This document shows, piece after piece, positions 51,590-63,170 of a DNA stretch of 64,000 nt. Each line of letters begins with the position of its first letter. Positions within the stretch are counted from its first letter, which is position 1. The translations under genes were made by a program, and so were the position numbers. The DNA is from Aradus depressus. Its lineage: Eukaryota; Arthropoda; Insecta; Hemiptera; Aradidae. The DNA lies in NCBI GenBank assembly GCA_963662175.1, contig OY759219.1:24842908-24906907 (forward strand), read 5' to 3'. The notes under the pieces were generated by a model. That model was not told the origin of the DNA. It was given only the letters and a program-made list of their open reading frames with translations, and ran no database searches.

Positions 51590-52080
51590 CATAAGAAAGT
51601 ATAAATCCAATAATGTATCCAGGGAATGTATCCAGTTCATTTATGCGGAAGATATTCAATAATAAATTAATAAGAAAAATAAATTTCCATGACACCAGAG
51701 ATTTGTGTTTTGCATGTCATTGCGAGCAAGAAGATCAAACGTTAAACAACAGGTCCGCAGAGCGCTTATCGTTATATTGTCAAATAAGAAATTCTGAAGT
51801 TATATCTAAGAAATGAATTCAACAAACGTCTAATGAACCCGTTGACACCTCGGTTGATGCATTCTCTCCACGATTTACAAATTTACTAGAAACAAATAAA
51901 ACGCTTGCAATGATCATTGTGAAATCATTAAATCATTACACATGACAACCATATCATTGCACTTGACAACAGCGAAGAGTATTTACAATGTACCTGCAGA
52001 CTTATTTACATTCAAGAACGCCTACTAGACTAGAGAGCAAAGACTATATCAGGATTGGGTCAAAATAAATCTAATCTGAA
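51590..52080. other. Unassigned stretch
   Basis: A 67-residue plus frame (51613-51816) shows no domain. No repeat family found. Confidence 0.3.
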
Positions 52081-52082
52081 GG

Positions 52083-52193
52083 AGGGCGTGCTCAAAATTT
52101 TATAAAATGAAATCTAAGGGCCTCGGACTGGTATCGAACTCCCGACCTTGAACTCAGGAGTCAAGTATGCTTACCTCTGAACTACTGGCGCCC
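52083..52193 (-). mobile_element. SINE-1 head with tRNA part
   Basis: The minus strand begins TAGGGCGCCAGTAGTTCAGAGG with B box GAGTTCGATACC, both degraded. Only the first third of the element remains. Confidence 0.85.
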
Positions 52194-52483
52194 TAGAATT
52201 TCTGAGCAATTTCATAACTTCCCTTTTACTACGTATATTATGAATGCCTATATTTGTATATATTATGAATACTCATTTTTATAGGTGCGGTAATATATGC
52301 TACCATTATAGCTAAATTTAAGCGTCATGCGGGCCAAACTAGCATTTTAAAAATAAGTTTTTTACAAAAATATATCCGGCAGTCGGTGTGAATATGAATA
52401 ATAGATATTAAAAATATCAATTCCGACCAATATAAGATGATACATTTTATCTTGTAGAGAAAGTAGTAGATAGTTCAAAGAGA

Positions 52484-52788
52484 GGGCGCCGGTAGCTGCA
52501 AATCGTGGGTTCAAAACCAGGCCGAGGCCCTTAGGTTTTTTATCTGGGAGGTGAAAAAACGTTGAGCACTCGGTCCTTCGGATGGGACGTGGTGCCGAGC
52601 CTATACGATGTAAGGTACTCGTTAAAACACCCCCGACGTAAAAGACTATCCTAGGTGAATAACAATTCAGGGTAGACAAAATTTACAACATAGTAGAGTC
52701 TGGCTCATGACCAGAGCGACGAAAGAGCGCGGTAGTAGGTGACATTGCCTCGTTACTGCCGGGTATGAGTCACAATAACTAGACAAAA
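52484..52788 (+). mobile_element. SINE-1, near full length, A box deleted
   Basis: Head GAGGGCGCCGGTAGCTGCAAATCGTGGGTTCAAAACC: the stretch between A and B boxes is lost. The rest is collinear with the full-length copy and ends GGGTATGAGTCACAATAACTAG. Confidence 0.9.
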
Positions 52789-52929
52789 TGTTCAATGCAA
52801 CATGATATGCGACAGCTTATATTATGTCGGAATTATTTATTTATTATTCATATTCCCACCAAACACCGATCGCCTGCGAAAAGAAAAATTTCTAATTTTT
52901 TTTTCTTTTTGGGGGGATGTTGGTGATTT

Positions 52930-53135
52930 ATAGCTACTATAGAGGTCATACTCTGGCGACTACTAAAGCGCTCGTCCCTCGCTCTGATGCACAGGGATCT
53001 TAAATGTTGCCCACCAGAGTTTACCCTAAATGACTCAAGCCTTTTTTACCTTCCAGATAAAAAAACTAAGGGCCTCGGACGGGGGGATCTTCAGCCCAAT
53101 GAGCAAGCAAGTTACCTCTGAGCTACCGATTTCAT
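52930..53135 (-). mobile_element. SINE-1 copy, strongly diverged
   Basis: Landmarks 'gaggtcatact', 'accctaaatgactcaagcc', 'accttccagataaaaaaactaagggcctcgg' and a head ending 'ctctgagctacc'. Oldest-looking copy in the window. Confidence 0.7.
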
Positions 53136-53617
53136 AACTTCCCTTATACAAAGTATATCTACAGAAGAAGAAAAATATTGGGTGATCGGATGCTCTCTCC
53201 CCGCATTGCGGGGCCTTGCAGGTGTGCAGTCTACTGGATACTAGATTTGCATTTAATATATTATTCACATTGAAGGAATGCAATTTTCCATTTCCAGCTT
53301 TGAAACTAGCCACGACACTCGCCAGAACAGTATGTTGTCTACGTGCCGTAATATACCTTATCAGAGAACTTATTAGTCAGTTATGACTTCTTATCAGCTC
53401 TCAGTGATACAATAAACTCCGTAGTGAAACCAAAGAAATATTCTTCTACATTTGTAACCAAGACAACCTAATTGATGGGTAAGTGGTTCGAATCCCCAAA
53501 TTAACAGACACCTAAAAAATACCTAATCAGACACCTATATATTCGAATCAAAATATATGAGGAATTACAAGAAAAATGTTATGAATCATTTCAATGAATT
53601 GGAAACCAAAAATAGTC

Positions 53618-53722
53618 CATAGTAGAGTCGGGCTCATGACCACCAGAGTGACGAAAGAGCCTCTGGTAGTAGGCGATACGACCTTGTTAAAGTCCGAGCA
53701 TGAGTCATAGTAACTAACTAAT
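53618..53722 (+). mobile_element. SINE-1 3' end
   Basis: 'atagtagagtcgggctcatgacc' to 'gagcatgagtcatagtaactaactaa'. Confidence 0.88.
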
Positions 53723-54049
53723 CCCAAGATGGAGTCCATATTTTTCTAGAAATATAGTCTTACAACTCTGGAAATTTAAAATTCGAATTAATTCTTGTAA
53801 GATGTACAGGCCACCCAGTATCCCTGGACTCACCGTACAAGTTAACTAGTAGCTCGTTAGAGATGTCACTCTTTGACAAAAGAAAAAAAAAAAAAAAGGA
53901 TTTGATTATAAGACTGACCCTCAGTAAAGTACTAGTCAGACTGTTGTGAATCAGTGACCTTTAGAAAACTGGACCTATCTTCCATTATAAAGACCTTCTT
54001 TGTAGACCTTGTGTAATGAATGCAGTAAATAGAAAAAAATGTCCCAGCG

Positions 54050-54535
54050 ATAATTAATCAAGTACTCTTTTTCTCTCCTTCCAAAGCTAATCGACCGTTT
54101 GGGCAGTATTGACTTCTAAATTTGGTACCGATACATTCATTATATCGACAGTTGCTAGGGTTTTCGAGTCGAGCCCTTTTCTCTGATCCTTCCCCTTTCT
54201 TTTGACCGATTTCGCGAAAAATTAATAGCTGGCATCCTTATGGTGTTTTGAATTTACATGTGAAATTTCGTGTCAATACATTCATTACAACGGTGGTTAA
54301 TAGAGTTTTTGTTTTACGCTTCTCCTCTAAAGAAAATCAAAGGGATCGTCCTTATGTGGTTCTGGACGCACATATAAAATTTCGGGGCGATACATTCATT
54401 TTATCGGGAGTTATCGTGTTCACACACACATAGATACAGACTTTTTTTTCTTATTTAGAGATAGGAAGTTGGAAAAATTCAGTTAAAAACTCTGCATTCA
54501 TTTATATTATCCCTATATTTCGTAAAGCTGAATAG
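54050..54535 (-). repeat. Family A repeat, nearly full length
   Basis: Reversed third module ('gctaatcgaccgtttgggc'), two modules and first module ('ttcattttatcgggagttatcgtgttcac'). The terminus is damaged ('ccctatatttcgtaaagctg'). Confidence 0.82.
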
Positions 54536-54579
54536 GTAACAAGTTTATAATAACTAATAATTACAATAATTTTATAATA

Positions 54580-54690
54580 ACTAATAACTGCCGATGTAAT
54601 GAATGTATCGACATGAAATTTTATATTTAAATTCAAAACTCCACATTCATGGCACCTATTACTTTTACAGGAGATCGGTCAACAATTCAG
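54580..54690 (+). repeat. Family A repeat, single module
   Basis: 'taactgccgatgtaatgaatgtatcgacatgaaattttatatttaaattcaaaactcc'. Confidence 0.8.
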
Positions 54691-55037
54691 GAATCTAGAA
54701 TTGTCAAATATTTTAAAAAATGAATTCGTCGAATATTATTGAGAGAAAAAATCGTACCATACAGTTTTCTATTGACAATTAAGAAAACAAAAACTAATAG
54801 TTGAACAAATATTATTAACAATTAAATTCAGGATGTAATGTGCAATCTTTAAACTGATAACTTGAAACAATTACACTGTAAACATTATTTATTAAGTGAC
54901 GTAACAAATGTGATTTCATTTTCTGATGTGATATAATTTTCGCACTACAATTTTCACAGCTACTTTCTTATTGCATAATTATTCAGAATAATAGGGGTTT
55001 AATTCTTTGTTTTTTTTACGAATAAAAATACATTTTA

Positions 55038-55540
55038 CTCCCCAGCTATACGACTCATAGGGGAAGTTGATGTTTTCCGACCTCTTGATAAAAAAAAATT
55101 TTAAAAGAAATCTCGTATCTGTCTGTGTATCTGAGAAAAAAAAAAAACTACCGAAGTAATGAGTGTATTTATATGAAATTTCATTTTTCAATTCAACTCA
55201 GCATAAGGACGATACGTATTAATTGTATGTCAATTCGGCCAAATGGTACTAATAACTGTCGATATAATGAATGTATCGACATTAAATTTAATATTTATAT
55301 TCAAATTGTTATATGGACGTCATCTATATTTTTGTAGAAAAATCAGCGGCCGAAGAGAATGGGAGGACTCAACTCAAAAACTTTAATAACTGTAGATTTA
55401 ATGAATGTATCGATACAACATTTAGTAGGAGCATTCAGAAGTTCAACTAATGAGTTCTATCCTAAATGGTTTGTAGGGAGAGCAGAAACTTACTGGGAAG
55501 TGTACATTGCCTGTGATTCACCAACGACTTTTTTAGAATT
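55038..55540 (+). repeat. Family A repeat, near full length
   Basis: 'ctccccagctatacgactcataggggaagtt', four module starts (for example 'ctgtcgatataatgaatgtatcgac') and the tail 'ctgggaagtgtacattgcctgtgattcaccaacgac'. Confidence 0.87.
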
Positions 55541-55811
55541 AATTGCTCAAAATAATTAATTGAAAAATACTCAACTTTTCTTCTGAGTAATAACAGGTAA
55601 ACTTGAGACATCGTTTTCTCTTTATCTGGAAAATTCTCATATTTTTTTAAGAAGAATTTTAATAATGAAAATTATCTTTAACATTATCTTATTAAGAAAA
55701 ATTGTTCATTAGGATGAAGAACTTTCTAAACGGTTATCATAAAATATTTTGTTTTATTAAATGAATCATGTTTTAATATATATATATATATATATCTACC
55801 AAAGGGAAAAA

Positions 55812-56012
55812 AAATCTTGAGCACGCCGTCCTTCAGATGGTTCCGAGTCAGTACGATGACAGTTAAACGACCCCCTACTCAACGGGAATAAATCCAAGTA
55901 GGCAAAATTTTGGATTTACAGAGTAGAGTCGGGCTCATGTCAACGAGAAAGAACGCTCTGGTAGTAGGCGATGTGACCAAGTAGTTAAAGCCCGGGCAAG
56001 TCACACTAATTA
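55812..56012 (+). mobile_element. SINE-1 copy without tRNA head
   Basis: 'gagcacgccgtccttcagatgg' to 'agcccgggcaagtcacactaattaatt', with several small deletions. Confidence 0.87.
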
Positions 56013-56299
56013 ATTATAGTACATTATACTTTTTAATATTGAGGAAGCCTACCGCGAAAAGTATATTCCGAAAATGGATTTGTCTTTGGATAAGATAACT
56101 CCCGACAGAGAAATTTCATAGATTTTCAGTCAAATCAACCCAAATTGTGGAAAATATTACTCAAAAATCGAAATATCCTCCTATATAATATGAGGGAGGC
56201 CCTTAGATTAAAACTGTACTATTGCAAAAAAATCAAAATAATTTAAATTTTAATTAACCATATTAGATTAGTAGATCAATTAAAAAATAAGAAATTTGG

Positions 56300-56403
56300 G
56301 CTTATTATATACAAATAGCTATATAGCTATGTATACAAATAGTTATATATACAAATAGCTATATAGCTATGTATACAAATAGTTATATATACAAATAGCT
56401 AGC
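56300..56403 (+). repeat. Tandem repeat, 54-bp higher-order unit
   Basis: ACAAATAGCTATATAGCTATGTATACAAATAGTTATATAT repeated about 2.5 times. Confidence 0.85.
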
Positions 56404-56549
56404 CATTCAAAAATGTTCTTGGCATAGTGAAAACAGTTTTTTGTATTGCCTGTAAAATTTTTTTTTTTTTTTTGCAAAAGTCCGATTTGAATCTATCTAA
56501 GATATAAACTAATATTATATGTTATACATTGCAGAGAAATTTTTATTTG

Positions 56550-56938
56550 CCTAACTTTATGAAGTACAGGGGCAGTTATGTAATTGACGACAAAACCAAT
56601 CGACCGTTTGGGATGAAAATCAATAGTTTTAAATACAACAAATACAAAATGGTTTCTTTGTAGATACATTAATTACATAGTCAGTTATTTGAATTTTTAT
56701 ATTCCCTAATCCACCATTTCCTTTTATCTGATTTGGCTGAAAATCAATATATTCTTATGGGGTTCTGTAAGACAAAAAAATGTTTTTGTCGATATATTCA
56801 TTTAATCAAGAGTTATTCTTAGATAAGAATTTTTTTTTTCTATTGAAAACAGAGGTTCTGGAAAACATGAAATTCCAGTGAAAACTCAAGATCGATTTTC
56901 TGTCCGATAACTTCCCCTATACTTCGTAAGTAAAAAGT
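56550..56938 (-). repeat. Family A repeat with inverted 5' ends
   Basis: A short plus-oriented terminus (56553-56590, 'tatgaagtacaggggcagttatgtaattg') is followed by a reversed copy running from its third module to 'ctgtccgataacttcccctatacttcg'. This again gives 5' ends facing both outward directions, here without core E. Confidence 0.78.
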
Positions 56939-57225
56939 TGTTTGGGTTTTATTGAGTACAAAGACAAGTGAAAACTGACTCCCATCCCGTACAAATAGAA
57001 CTGTTGAAAAGTTGCTAATTGGTTTATTTTCAGGTCAAACAGCCCTCAGGGTGGTCTCTACTGCCCTAAAAAAAAAAAAAAATGCCGACTTTCAAGTGGA
57101 AAAGGGCCCTAGAACCTCTGGTCAGTGTTTATGTCTGTTTCTCTTGTCAAAACAATCTGTCCCTTCCGCCCCTCTTGTCATTACCCAAAGTCAACTACAT
57201 GAGCCCAAGAAGTAACCAGAAAACT

Positions 57226-58110
57226 ATCTTAGCAAGCTATACGAAGGGGAGTTAATCGGCCTGAAATTCGATGTTTTCAAACCTAGATTTCATGTTTTCC
57301 AACGCATTGATACCAAAAAATAAAAACATTAAGGCGCAGTCGCGAGCTTTCCTCTGATTTGAGTTTTCTATAATTCCGCGCTTATTTACGATTCATATGA
57401 GACATCATTAATTTTTTTGCAATTTTCAATTTAATACCGATTTTTACATATATTTCGGCTAATATTTTTATTGTTTCACTTTGAGTCCTAGTAGTGCTCC
57501 TCAAGCTCTTTACAATGACACCCGAATCAACGTCCTATCTAAACGCGTTATCAGGCTACACTAATTTCTAATTTTACACAACGCTCATTCGTAACAATCA
57601 TCCGCCGGCGCCCACACTAGCCCGATAACGTCACAGGCAAAACAAACACTGCACAACAAACACACAGACATTCTCTATCCATTGTGAACTCAACCGTTGT
57701 TATCGCATTATTAGTCTCGTAGTTATTATCGATTGAAATCTGACGATATTTTGTAACACAAGAAAGTTTGACCGGCTATCACTGTGCTTAAAGAGCGAAT
57801 AGACGTTTCACGTCAAAATCGGTGAATCACCCATATACTCTCCCAACACGAATTAAGCAATTGTGTTATTGCTCTCCCCCAGAGCTTCGACTGTTTGGGC
57901 TAAAACTTCAATTTTTGACATAAGCCACTATGCTTTTGAATTCTCATACTAAATTTTGTTTCGATACAGTCATTTCATCGACAGTTATTTGGATTGTTGA
58001 GTTTAACCCCCCTTATCCGCCGATTTCACTGAAAATTAATAGGTATCGTCCTTAAAGAGCTTTCAATAAACATATGAAATTTCGTATCAATACATAAATT
58101 CCAACGCAGT
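57226..58110 (-). mobile_element. Composite A-E-A element, locus 2
   Basis: Reverse orientation of the 45941-47068 arrangement: family A 5' end (57226-57323), core E (57324-57815), then the family A tail and modules (57816-58110). The A-tail/E joint (gattcaccgattttgacgtgaaa on the minus strand) is preserved here but broken at locus 1. Confidence 0.75.
57324..57815 (-). repeat. Core E, shorter copy
   Basis: Reverse complement of 46349-46966 with a deletion of about 125 bp; otherwise collinear, including GGGCGCCGGCGGATGATTG-type GC-rich sequence (57599-57617). Confidence 0.85.
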
Positions 58111-58272
58111 TTTTGAAAATGAATAACTTAATAAGTTGAGAAACGCGGAATATTGTGGAAACTTGTAATAAATAAATAAAACAAATTTATTTTTTGAAAT
58201 AATGTATATTCCACAATAAAATTGTTATACAAAAACTTCACCGTTGATTGATTTTATGTATTGATTATAAAT

Positions 58273-58410
58273 GCGAGGGCGCCGGTAGCTCGTTAAAAAC
58301 CTAGGTAAGCAAAATTTAGGACTCTAGAATAAGAGCGCTCTGTAGAGAGTAGGCGATATGACCTCGTAGTTAAAGCCCGGGCATGAGTCATAAAACCTAA
58401 CCTAACCTAT
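58273..58410 (+). mobile_element. SINE-1 internal-deletion derivative with telomere-like tail
   Basis: Head GAGGGCGCCGGTAGCTCGTTAAAA joins the A box (TAGCTC) directly to the distal GTTAAA region, deleting about 150 bp including the B box. The tail ATAAAACCTAACCTAACCTA is intact. Confidence 0.9.
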
Positions 58411-58840
58411 TAAACTATATATTTAAAGTTTAATAATAGTTGATATATTTGTATTCTTCCTCTAAATAGAAATGTATTTACAAATGGTTTGGTTGAAACT
58501 AAAAAAGCCGCAAGATTCAAATTGAATTATATATTGTGGTTTTGTTTCATTTACTTTTATCTTTTGCGATTTTAAATTATCATTGAGTAAAACCGTTTTA
58601 AAGCAGGAAAATAATATATTTTCAATATAGATACATAATATATTATTGTCATTCATTGCAAGATGATTTCGATTTTCATACATATTGAGATTCTTTGTAT
58701 TGATTTGTTTAGATGATTTTTCAATCCAATTTTTACAGTTATACTTATTAAATTATTCTTATTTTATTTATCTCATTTTATTTTATATCGGTTCATATGT
58801 TTAACATTAATTTTTTAATAAAAAGTAGAATTAAATAATA
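58411..58840. other. AT-rich stretch without recognised features
   Basis: No gene or repeat recognised. Confidence 0.4.
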
Positions 58841-58841
58841 A

Positions 58842-59200
58842 ATCGACTCTTTGGGCTAAAACTCAATATTTACTTACATAGAGGCTTTTGAATCATCATA
58901 CATAATGTTGTGACGATACATTCGTTACATCGGCAGTTATTAGGGTATTTTAGTCGAGTTACCCTTCTCTATCCCTCCTTCCCTTCGGCCGATTTCGCGG
59001 AAAATTAATAGGTTCTTATAGCGTTTTGAATTTAAATATAAAATTGCCTTTTGATACATTCATTACATCAGCTGTTATTCGGATTTTGGAGTTGATTCCG
59101 CTGAAAATTGATAGATGTCGTCCCTATAGAGTTCTGGATACACATATAAAATATCTTGTCGATACATTCATTCTATCAGGAGTTATGTTCACAGACAGAC
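58842..59200 (-). repeat. Family A repeat, modules 1-3
   Basis: 'aatcgactctttgggctaaaactcaatattt', 'ttcggccgatttcgcggaaaattaatagg', 'ttgtcgatacattcattctatcaggagttatgttcac'. Confidence 0.85.
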
Positions 59201-59439
59201 ATTTTGATATAATACATTGTCGTACATGAGACATATGTTTAAGTTTCACTTTTCTATTTATATTAGAAGTGACTGAAAAATTGATCGGCTCTGACGTCGG
59301 CCTCAAATCAATATAATTTTTTAAAAATATTTTTAAAGAGAATCTTTGAAAATTTACCAGATAGGCAAAAAAATGGCCGCAAAACTGGGATAGAAGAGCA
59401 TTCTGCCTTACATTGAGAATCCCCTCTCTAAGGGAAGGT

Positions 59440-59530
59440 CCCATTGGTCAGTATTGTGTTTTTCTACTACCCCCACCCCGGTCTGTGCCGCCCCCACCAC
59501 CCTCATTGACCAATGTGGGGGCGGCACGGC
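59440..59530. promoter_or_regulatory. GC-box/CCAAT inverted repeat
   Basis: GTGCCGCCCCCAC (59485-59497) and GTGGGGGCGGCAC (59515-59527) are perfect 13-bp inverted arms, each holding a GC box. CATTGGTCA (59442-59450) and TGACCAATG (59507-59515) are perfect 9-bp inverted CCAAT motifs interleaved with them. Such a GC-rich island stands out in AT-rich sequence and could be a bidirectional promoter core, but no transcript start or gene is visible nearby. Confidence 0.35.
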
Positions 59531-59714
59531 CTGCGCTCTAGGCGGATGTCCGGTCAAGTAACATATGTGAGACAGTTGGCTAAAGTATCTATCTATATCG
59601 AAGTTACTACGTGAAAATTGATAGGCATTATTACTAAATTTGGTGAAAGGAGAGTTAATGAAATTAAACATGATTTTATGTATAATTAAATATATATTAA
59701 AATATATAAAAAAA

Positions 59715-59862
59715 TATGTCGGTGAATCACCGGCAATGTACTTCCCCAACGCGAATAAACAACATAGTTATCGCTTTCCCCTCTATCGATTTGTTTAAAA
59801 ATCGATCAATGTCCTTAATCAGGAACTTCTGAATCTTCATACAAAATTTCCTATTATTAAGT
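59715..59862 (-). repeat. Family A repeat, 3' end
   Basis: 'tgtcggtgaatcaccggcaatgtacttccccaac' and 'cttctgaatcttcatacaaaatttc'. Confidence 0.82.
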
Positions 59863-59866
59863 ACAT

Positions 59867-60172
59867 TAGGTTAGGTTATATGATTCATGCCCGGGCTTTA
59901 ACTACGAGGTCATATCGCCTACTACCAGAGCGCTCTTTCGTCACTCTACTGTGGGAGTCCTACCCTAAATTTTTATTCACTTAGGACAGGGGTCTTTAAC
60001 GAGTACCTGACATCATACAGGCTCGGGACCATCGCTTAACATCCCATCCGAAGGACGGCGTCCTTAAGTTTATTTTAGTTCATTATAGTATTTTAGTTTT
60101 TTATAGTTCCCAGATAAAATAAACTAAGGGCCTCGGTCGGGTTTCGAACCCACGATCTTGAGCTCAGAAAAC
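59867..60172 (-). mobile_element. SINE-1 copy, A box lost, telomere-like tail
   Basis: Tail seen as TTAGGTTAGGTTA at 59868-59880. The centre has a short AT-rich insertion (60067-60108). The B box is perfect (GGTTCGAAACC on the minus strand), but the element stops at 'gagctcagaa'. Confidence 0.92.
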
Positions 60173-60177
60173 AGGTT

Positions 60178-60310
60178 TTTGAGTAGAACACCACTTTCCC
60201 TTGGGCCGAATCGACTAAACATTGATAAGTGTCATCCTTATGTGGTTTTGAAATTACAAGTACAATATTGTGGGGATACTTTCATTGGCAGTTATTGGGG
60301 TTTCTGTGTT
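60178..60310 (-). repeat. Family A repeat, single module
   Basis: 'gggccgaatcgactaaacattgataagtgtc' and 'ttcattggcagttattggggttt'. Confidence 0.65.
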
Positions 60311-60339
60311 AAGATAATAAAACAATAGCTAGCTATAGA

Positions 60340-61500
60340 ATAATTGTTATTATAAATTGTCCATATTTGTAAATATTTTGGCCATTCTACGTAGAATTAT
60401 ATGATGGAGGAAGGATATCCTCAATTTGAGAACAGTTGTGGTGATTCCAATTGTAAAAACCGTTGATACAACACTTAAATTGACCTTATGGTTTCCCAAA
60501 TATATTTCTTTTTATACAACAGTTGACATATCGCCCATTTGGGCATTTTTACAACTATAAACAACAATTTATGACTTTAAAATAGCTATAATAGTTATAT
60601 TAATTAACTCGCTCATTAAATGTTTATATAAATTAAGGACTTTCTTCCTCCATCTACAAATATGAACAATTTATATAAACAATTGATAAGTAAGTTATTT
60701 GATAACTCATACAATTTTGTTTATAGTTTATAATGTATAAAACATAAACAAATTTCGGAGACCATAGGGCCTTAGAATTGTTGATTGTCAACCACCTTAT
60801 GAAATTGAAGTTACAAATGGCCTCAATTTAAGGATATCCTTCCTCCAATATAGTATTTTACATAGAATGGCCACATCTACAAATATAGATAATTTATATA
60901 ACTAATGATTTACTTATAAATTCATACAATATTGTTTATAGTCTTGAATATGTCATAATCAACATTTAACTTATGTATAAAAAATAAACAAATGAGATGG
61001 GCATTGTGTTTTTGTTTACAGTGTCTTTTACTGTTCATAATAATATTATTGTGGAACCATATTTTGTATAGTTATATAAAGTGTACATATTTGTAGATAT
61101 TTTGGCCATTCTACATAGAACTCTATGTTCTTACTTCAATAGTTAAAGGTGGTTGATAAAACACTTCATTCTCCCAAATATATTTTTTTATATACATCAG
61201 TTGATGTTTCGCCCATTCAAAAACTATAAACAATTTGTGAGTTTGAAATAGCTATAATTATAATACTATTCAACTCACTAATTAATTGTTTATGTAAATT
61301 GTTCATATTTGTAGATGTTTTGGTCATTCTATGTAGTCCCAAATTAAAAAAAAAAACTACAAATATAGACAATTTGTGTAAACAATTAATTTGTGAGGTC
61401 ATTAATAACTCATGAGTGTTTGTTTATAGTTGTGAATACCCGAAGGAGCGAAACGTCAACTGACGTATAAAAAATTAAACTTGGAACGCGTCGTTGTATA
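60340..61500. repeat. Cluster of inverted short repeats (family G)
   Basis: 'atttgtagatattttggccattctac' occurs at 60365, 61090 and 61310 and in reverse at 60868 and 60640. 'ggaggaaggatatcctcaattt' at 60402 is matched in reverse at 60827-60850. Blocks like GAATGGGCGAAACATCAACTG (minus strand, 61190-61220) and 'ccgaaggagcgaaacgtcaactg' at 61441 recur. The pattern suggests several fold-back elements inserted into one another. Confidence 0.7.
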
Positions 61501-61540
61501 AATGAACTTTTACTATTCATGTTAATATTATTATTGTTAT

Positions 61541-61840
61541 TTAGGTTATTATGACCCATGCCCGAGCTATAACTACAAGGTCATATCGCCTACTGCCAGA
61601 GCGCTCTTCTGTCACTCTGGTGAACATGAGCCCGGCTCTACTATGAGAGTCCTAAATTTGGTTCATCTTTAACGAGTATCTGACATCGTACAGGCTCGGG
61701 ACCATCGCTTAACGTCCCATCCGATGGACGGCGTGCTCAAGATTATTTCACCTGCCAGATAAATTAAACTAATGGTATTTTGAACCCGCGATCTTTAGTT
61801 CAGTAAGCAAGCACTCAGGCAGAGCTACCGTCGCCCTCAA
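61541..61840 (-). mobile_element. SINE-1, full length, head degraded
   Basis: Tail side AGGTTATTATGACCC. All blocks are present; the A box is altered (GGTAGCTCTGCC on the minus strand) and the B box region is 'gcgggttcaaaa'. Confidence 0.9.
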
Positions 61841-62250
61841 AATAATTTATTTATATTGTACCCTTATCAAAACAGCATTTTTCGCCTATATTATTATTGC
61901 CGTTACATACAAAAATGCATTTTTAATCCCAAGATCACATCAAGATGCAAATATAGGTTGTTAATGATAAGGCGCTAATTTATTCGAAAAACAAGACAGA
62001 GGTCACCCCAAATACAGGTACCGCACACGACGAGTTCTGAGGTACAAGCTCGGCGCGTGGCGTATCACCTTTTTTTTGTTGTCTGCTTTGAATAGGGGTG
62101 CTTATAAGTATCATCCCTAACCCCCTGCATTTGATCTGCTCCAGTGATTAATGTGCACAATTAACTCGAAAACAAAATTTGAGCACAACGATATACATAA
62201 CGCCAGATCGATCCATAGCAATAATTTTCAATAATTATAATAAAAAAAAT
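61841..62250. other. Unassigned stretch
   Basis: No gene or family member recognised. Confidence 0.35.
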
Positions 62251-62252
62251 GT

Positions 62253-62632
62253 CCGGTGAATCACATAAAACCGGCCAAGAACTTCCACACAACGAATTAA
62301 TCAAATAACTTTTAGCTCCGAGTTCGAATTCATGTATAAAATTTTGTGTCAATAATTCATTATATCGGCAGTTATTAGAGCTTTTTAGCTCTCCCTAATC
62401 CCCCCTTCCCTCTGGTCGATTTGTCTGAAAAACAATGGATATCGTCGTTAGAGGTTTCTGGATAGAAATATAAAATTTCGTGTCGATACATTCATTCCAT
62501 CGGGAGTTATCGTGTTCACAGACAGACAAACATTTCCTTTATCATATTTGGAATCTAGAGGTAAAATTCCGTTGAAAACTCCGCATCGAATTTTTGACCG
62601 ATTCATAACTTCCCCTATACTTCGTATTATTT
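62253..62632 (-). repeat. Family A repeat, nearly full length
   Basis: Reversed third module, second module, the first module 'ttcgtgtcgatacattcattccatcgggagttatcgtgttcac', and terminus 'tttttgaccgattcataacttcccctatacttcgtat'. Confidence 0.87.
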
Positions 62633-62779
62633 TTGTACTTTATGAAGCTATCAGAAAATTATGATAATAAATTTTAAACATATTTGTTCCTTACATATTA
62701 TGTATTTCAAAGAATACAATGTTGACTCTCCAGTTGATGTTTTTAATAAAACAGGTGCTCCCGAAAAAAGTAAATATAC

Positions 62780-62805
62780 TTTTATATATATATATATATA
62801 TATAA
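62780..62805. repeat. (TA)n microsatellite
   Basis: Uninterrupted TA run at about 62783-62805. Other TA runs lie near 55774-55793 and 63105-63168. Confidence 0.9.
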
Positions 62806-63104
62806 AGAAACAGTGCCAGCTAAATTTATATTTTAAAATTACAAAATCGGTTCTAGTATCATATTTTGTTGTTTATTCAAATCGAAATGAATAGGCCTAC
62901 ATAGCGGATTTGAAATTGCGGTCCCATACCAAATAACACCCCTTTAATGTAATGTTATAATCAGATAAACATAAAGTTTGAAAGAATAATAAAAATCAAT
63001 CACAGAAGTACTAAATTCATCATCAAACATTCACTATTTTTTTTTTTTTTAAATAAGAACAATTTTAATAATATCATGCTGGGGAGGGGGTGGAGGAAAC
63101 ATTG

Positions 63105-63168
63105 CATATATATACATGTATATACGTACACATATATACATGTATATATGTACACATATATATATATG
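63105..63168. repeat. TA/CATG-type microsatellite beside a palindrome
   Basis: Imperfect (TATACATG)n/(TA)n run that ends two bases before the palindrome starts. Confidence 0.85.
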
Positions 63169-63170
63169 TG

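Noticed and set aside
53440..53505. tRNA gene suggested by GGTTCGAATCC at 53485
   Set aside because: Only a B-box-like sequence is present; there is no A box, acceptor stem pairing or anticodon arm.
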